Shown here: positions 35,793 to 37,873 of the stretch, one piece after another | Position numbering within the stretch: the first letter of the stretch is position 1 | How the letters are laid out: every line of letters begins with the position of its first letter | Source: Candidatus Bathyarchaeota archaeon | Lineage (GTDB): Archaea > Thermoproteota > Bathyarchaeia > Bathyarchaeales > Bathycorpusculaceae | Length of the DNA stretch: 37,873 bases | Assembly: GCA_030607735.1 (NCBI GenBank) | Contig: JAUWJK010000004.1 | Span: 1-37,873, forward strand | Direction of reading: 5' to 3' | Notes under the pieces: generated by a model | Databases searched by the model: none | What the model was told of the DNA's origin: nothing | What the model saw: the letters and a program-made list of their open reading frames with translations, nothing else | Program-made: the position numbers and the translations under genes

Positions 35793-36029
35793 TCACCTAG
35801 GTGGGGGTGAAATAAGGACTACATTATCTCCACGTACTATGATAAGTCCAAGTTTTTTTGTGTTTTCTATATCTGTGGTATCATCGGTATCTTCTAAAAC
35901 AAGATTTAGATGCTGATCAAAACCCTTGAGTTTTCCACGTAGCTTCTTTCCTCCTCTCAAACGAACAAGTACAACTTTGTTAACATTCTGTTCAAGGATT
36001 TCAGTTGTCATTTCACTCATTTGTCGCAT
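35793..36029 (-). CDS. Archaeal LSm (Sm-like) RNA-binding protein
   Basis: 78 residues. The Sm1 motif (VVLVRLRGGKKLRGKLKGFDQHLNLVLED) and Sm2 motif (LGLIIVRGDNVVLI) are intact. Such proteins form ring oligomers that bind U-rich RNA. In-frame ATGs occur at 36029, 36020 and 36011; the first is used. A BRE/TATA pair upstream (TATA at 36069-36076) gives a leader of about 20 bases. It is cotranscribed with L37e. Confidence 0.95.
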   Translation of the reverse strand: MRQMSEMTTEILEQNVNKVVLVRLRGGKKLRGKLKGFDQHLNLVLEDTDDTTDIENTKKLGLIIVRGDNVVLISPPPR

Positions 36030-36068
36030 CTCATTTCCCTTTTATGTCATGTATACTTTACATTTTCA

Positions 36069-36085
36069 CATTTAAACCTATTCCC
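36069..36085 (-). promoter_or_regulatory. BRE and TATA box of LSm-L37e
   Basis: GGGAATAGG followed by TTTAAATG on the minus strand; initiation near 36048. Confidence 0.65.
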
Positions 36086-36229
36086 AATAAGTGATGATAT
36101 CCCCTGAACTCTCTTTTTCATCTTTTTTTATCATCTGTTTTAATACTTTGTTTTCTGAACTGAATTTTTCTGGAGTATCTTTTTTGAACTTTCTTTTTTC
36201 TTTACTTTAAATAATCACGATTTTGTTCT

Positions 36230-36364
36230 TTAGTCTAGACTTGTAATAGTATTGGTAATGTCTTGGTTATTTTTTCTTATGATGTTTTCTTTTATCCATT
36301 TCAAGCTATTGTACAGTTTTAGCGGAGTGCCATTTAGTTCTTTTAGAGAAGACCCTTGTTCCAT
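36230..36364 (-). CDS. Possible small protein (44 aa) or gene remnant
   Basis: ATG at 36364, stop at 36230. The product, MEQGSSLKELNGTPLKLYNS onward to TNTITSLD, is hydrophilic and not recognised. It follows the nuclease-like gene by 22 bases on the same strand, so it could be its operon partner. Residue composition looks coding, but the ORF is short and lacks a clear ribosome-binding site. Confidence 0.28.
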   Translation of the reverse strand: MEQGSSLKELNGTPLKLYNSLKWIKENIIRKNNQDITNTITSLD

Positions 36365-36386
36365 ATGACCAACAAATAAGTTTTGT

Positions 36387-36719
36387 TTATTTTTTTACGA
36401 AAGCGTCTGGTTCAATTTTTTGACGTTTTCCATTCTTGTCTAAAATGTAGAAGTGGAAGTCGTACTCGTCACAGTATGTTTTAAACTCAATAAACCTTTG
36501 TTTATCGCCTTCAAAGTCCTTCTCTGTTAATATTTCGCAGATTCGTTTTAAACCACCTTTTCTAGCCAGAATATCAGGTGTGAAAGCCCCAATTTTAGGC
36601 GGTTTCTCGGCTCCCTCAACATTCGCTTTGACTTCCCATTTGTCTTTTTTCAATTCATTAGCTAATGTTCGGATAGATTGATCATGATTCTTTTGCTCAT
36701 CTATCTTCTTTTTTCTCAA
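36387..36719 (-). CDS. Putative PD-(D/E)XK-fold protein
   Basis: 110 residues. The pattern of an N-terminal helix (HDQSIRTLANELKKDKWEVKANVEG), then KPPKIGAFTPDILARKGG, RICEILTEKD and QRFIEFKTYCDEYDFHFYIL follows the restriction-endonuclease-like fold. Pro48-Asp49 and Glu62 would be metal ligands. The usual ExK lysine is replaced by Leu (EIL), so activity is doubtful. Similar archaeal proteins are uncharacterised. TTG start at 36719; a TATA-like TTAATTAAA lies about 40 bases upstream. Confidence 0.55.
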   Translation of the reverse strand: MRKKKIDEQKNHDQSIRTLANELKKDKWEVKANVEGAEKPPKIGAFTPDILARKGGLKRICEILTEKDFEGDKQRFIEFKTYCDEYDFHFYILDKNGKRQKIEPDAFVKK

Positions 36720-36949
36720 TTAAAACACTAATAGTCGTAATGTTCGCAGTGTTTAATTAAGGATTTTAAAACATCCAATCGGAGTTGGGTTCGGGATTAT
36801 ATTTTATTTTTTTGAAGAAAAAAAGGTACATGTTATAGATCGAAATTGGTTTGAATTATCTCACAAAAATACAACAAATAGCATGAACATATCCCTTCCC
36901 TGAAAATGAAATGACAAATAAAAAGGGAAAGGTATAGTTGCTTGCTAGG

Positions 36950-37030
36950 ATGTCTTTGGTGGAATCAGCGTTTTCTTTTAGAGAACAGAACTTAGCAAAG
37001 GCAGTTCGAGCTTTGTCAGAAAGACTTTAA
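36950..37030 (+). CDS. Possible 26-residue peptide upstream of flavodoxin
   Basis: MSLVESAFSFREQNLAKAVR followed by ALSERL. The peptide would be an amphipathic helix. A TATA-like GGTATAGT lies at about 36931-36938, very close to the ATG. The flavodoxin TATA box overlaps its 3' end. It could be a real small protein, a remnant of a larger gene or chance. Confidence 0.25.
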   Translation: MSLVESAFSFREQNLAKAVRALSERL

Positions 37031-37032
37031 AT
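37025..37032 (+). promoter_or_regulatory. TATA box of the flavodoxin gene
   Basis: CTTTAAAT; initiation near 37055 leaves a leader of about 11 bases that contains AGG seven bases before the ATG. Confidence 0.5.
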
Positions 37033-37065
37033 TTGTTGTGACGTTTTGTTTGACAGGTTAATCTG

Positions 37066-37509
37066 ATGAATCCAGTTGTCATATACTCAACAAAAGGGGG
37101 TAACACTAAAAAAGTTGCACTTGAAATCGTCAAAGAATTAAATTGTAAAGTAATCAAAATTTCGGGAGACCTAGATTTTTCAACAATATCACTTAAGGAT
37201 TTTGACTTTGTGTTTATTGGTACTTGGGTTCGAGGTGGGGAACCAAGTCCAGATATGCTCAGGTTCTTAAAGCAATTGAATTTGGAAGATAACGATAGGC
37301 AGTTTGCTCTTTTTATGACTTGGGCAGGTGGCGGTATAAGTGATATTTTGACTTTTAATCGAGTAAAACAAATATTAGAAGCAAAAAACCAAAGGTTATT
37401 TGAAGACTGCTTCAAATGTTTTGGTAAGACCTTTGGTCTAGTAAGGCGGGGGCACCCAGATGCACAAGATTTAGCCAATGCCCGAAAGTGGGCTAGAAAT
37501 GTGCGTTAA
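37066..37509 (+). CDS. Flavodoxin-like protein
   Basis: 147 residues. The FMN phosphate loop (IYSTKGGNTKKVA), the first isoalloxazine loop (GTWVRGGEPS) and the TWAGGGISD segment fit a flavodoxin. It is a single-domain cytoplasmic electron carrier, possibly a stand-in for ferredoxin under low iron. A Fur-box-like palindrome lies about 95 bases after the gene, not before it. Confidence 0.88.
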   Translation: MNPVVIYSTKGGNTKKVALEIVKELNCKVIKISGDLDFSTISLKDFDFVFIGTWVRGGEPSPDMLRFLKQLNLEDNDRQFALFMTWAGGGISDILTFNRVKQILEAKNQRLFEDCFKCFGKTFGLVRRGHPDAQDLANARKWARNVR

Positions 37510-37603
37510 TGCAAGAGAGCTACACTGCTTAAAAAGAAGTCTGGGATTCACGGATAATAGAAACATGTTTTTTCCTTTCCTTATAAAGCAATTCTTATTA
37601 TCA

Positions 37604-37616
37604 AATGATAATCATA
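37604..37616. promoter_or_regulatory. Second Fur-box-like palindrome
   Basis: AATGATAATCATA, containing the perfect palindrome ATGATAATCAT (37605-37615), matches 12 of 13 bases of the core at 25565-25577. It is between the flavodoxin gene and the UspA gene, about 130 bases before the UspA start. Confidence 0.3.
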
Positions 37617-37643
37617 ACTCATCTTATTTTATTAACAAGCAGC

Positions 37644-37719
37644 AACTTTGATTGTTTCTTAATATTCTTTCAATTACTTTTTTTCTATAAATCATCAATA
37701 AACAAGAAGAATCAAAGTT
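37644..37719. repeat. 10-bp inverted repeat upstream of the UspA gene
   Basis: AACTTTGATT (37644-37653) and AATCAAAGTT (37710-37719) are exact reverse complements 56 bases apart, with a few more pairing bases inside. The right arm runs into the TATA-like GTTTAATAG that probably drives the UspA gene, so the arms could be operator half-sites. Confidence 0.45.
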
Positions 37720-37748
37720 TAATAGATCTTAATACTTATAATTAAATA

Positions 37749-37873
37749 ATGTCTATACCTGATTGTTTTAAGAATATTTTAGTTCCTGTTGATAGTTCAA
37801 CTTCCTGTCTTTACGCTAAACAATTAGCTGCTTTGATTGCGAAGAAGTTCCAATCTAAAATTAAAGTAGTACA
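37749..37873 (+). CDS. Universal stress protein (UspA family), 3' end outside window
   Basis: Only the first 41 codons are in the window. KNILVPVDSS is the UspA first strand with the conserved Asp, followed by the helix YAKQLAALIAKKF and a second strand beginning KIKVV. The ATG at 37749 is the only sensible start. A TATA-like GTTTAATAG at about 37716-37724 would give an almost leaderless transcript. Confidence 0.82.
   Translation, partial: MSIPDCFKNILVPVDSSTSCLYAKQLAALIAKKFQSKIKVV

Larger units (their letters stand above)
36030..36386. other. Region without a confident gene between LSm and the nuclease-like gene
   Basis: 357 AT-rich bases. The right end holds the LSm promoter side, and the remainder carries a 44-codon ORF at 36230-36364. 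Beyond it a second open frame without a start, about 36078-36206, reads as gene-like on the minus strand (KKDTPEKFSSENK and DEKESSGDIITYWE). The two are in different frames and could be remains of one gene. Confidence 0.4.
36720..37065. other. Divergent region between nuclease-like gene and flavodoxin
   Basis: 346 bases. On the minus side it holds the nuclease-like promoter (TATA-like at about 36754-36763). On the plus side it holds the flavodoxin TATA box (37025-37032). A 26-codon ORF occupies 36950-37030. The rest shows no coding signal. Confidence 0.5.

Noticed and set aside
36091-36160. GTGATGA and CTGA motifs resembling C/D box guide RNA
   Set aside because: The spacing between the boxes is wrong (about six bases) and no internal C'/D' pair fits; it lies in the LSm promoter region.
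37569-37748. Possible small ORFs upstream of the UspA gene
   Set aside because: All frames close quickly and the stretch contains repeats and a TATA-like box instead.

Overview
This window is a piece of an archaeal chromosome. The evidence is an archaeal-type 23S rRNA, TFB, RNA polymerase subunits RpoD and RpoN, a proteasome/exosome cluster, aIF1, LSm, KEOPS Pcc1, ribosomal proteins L18e, L37e and L37Ae, TATA/BRE promoters with several leaderless genes, and a tRNA without an encoded CCA. Protein-coding DNA is strongly AT-rich, while the 23S gene is much richer in G+C. The exact lineage cannot be fixed by eye. The 23S has no oversized expansion segments of the kind known in Loki- and Heimdallarchaeia. 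The Fe-S-rich gene set suggests an anaerobe. A Bathyarchaeia-like or other TACK archaeon is my guess, not a demonstrated assignment.

Layout. (1) 1-2960: 23S rRNA missing its 5' end, followed by a gene-free AT-rich stretch with no 5S gene. (2) 3397-9898: an AbrB-PhoU regulator divergent from a five-gene split glutamate synthase operon (Fe-S protein, FAD/NAD oxidoreductase, glutaminase, FMN synthase subunit with an N-terminal ferredoxin domain, GXGXG subunit). Together these would move electrons from a reduced nicotinamide carrier to the FMN/Fe-S synthase and combine glutamine-derived ammonia with 2-oxoglutarate. (3) 9920-14054, minus strand: S13-S4-S11, a 380-base gap, then RpoD-L18e-L13-S9-RpoN. 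(4) 14464-18790: the proteasome/exosome superoperon psmA-SBDS-rrp4-rrp41-rrp42-L37Ae, then pcc1. (5) 18868-25462: a mixed region with a TatD-linked radical SAM protein, Y-family DNA polymerase, DUF296 protein, GT39-like membrane glycosyltransferase, a translation-factor-like pseudo-GTPase, a cupin and tRNA-Gln. (6) 25821-29378: TFB, Zn-ribbon protein plus aIF1, nicotinate phosphoribosyltransferase and a membrane protein. (7) 29594-33528: a thiolase-like protein lacking catalytic residues, a DUF35/HMG-CoA synthase fusion, and a Yip1-like membrane protein. (8) 33702-37873: an OB-fold protein, HAD phosphatase, an unknown protein, LSm-L37e, a possible PD-(D/E)XK protein, a flavodoxin and the start of a UspA protein.

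Most unusual points: the degenerate thiolase next to a DUF35-HMG-CoA synthase fusion; two genes whose conserved N-termini can only be reached from non-AUG/GUG/UUG start codons (AUU and AUC/AUA); a translation-factor-like protein with no readable GTPase motifs; a perfect palindrome abutting the start of the OB-fold gene; two Fur-box-like palindromes; and several small ORFs. No CRISPR array, insertion sequence or prophage was seen.
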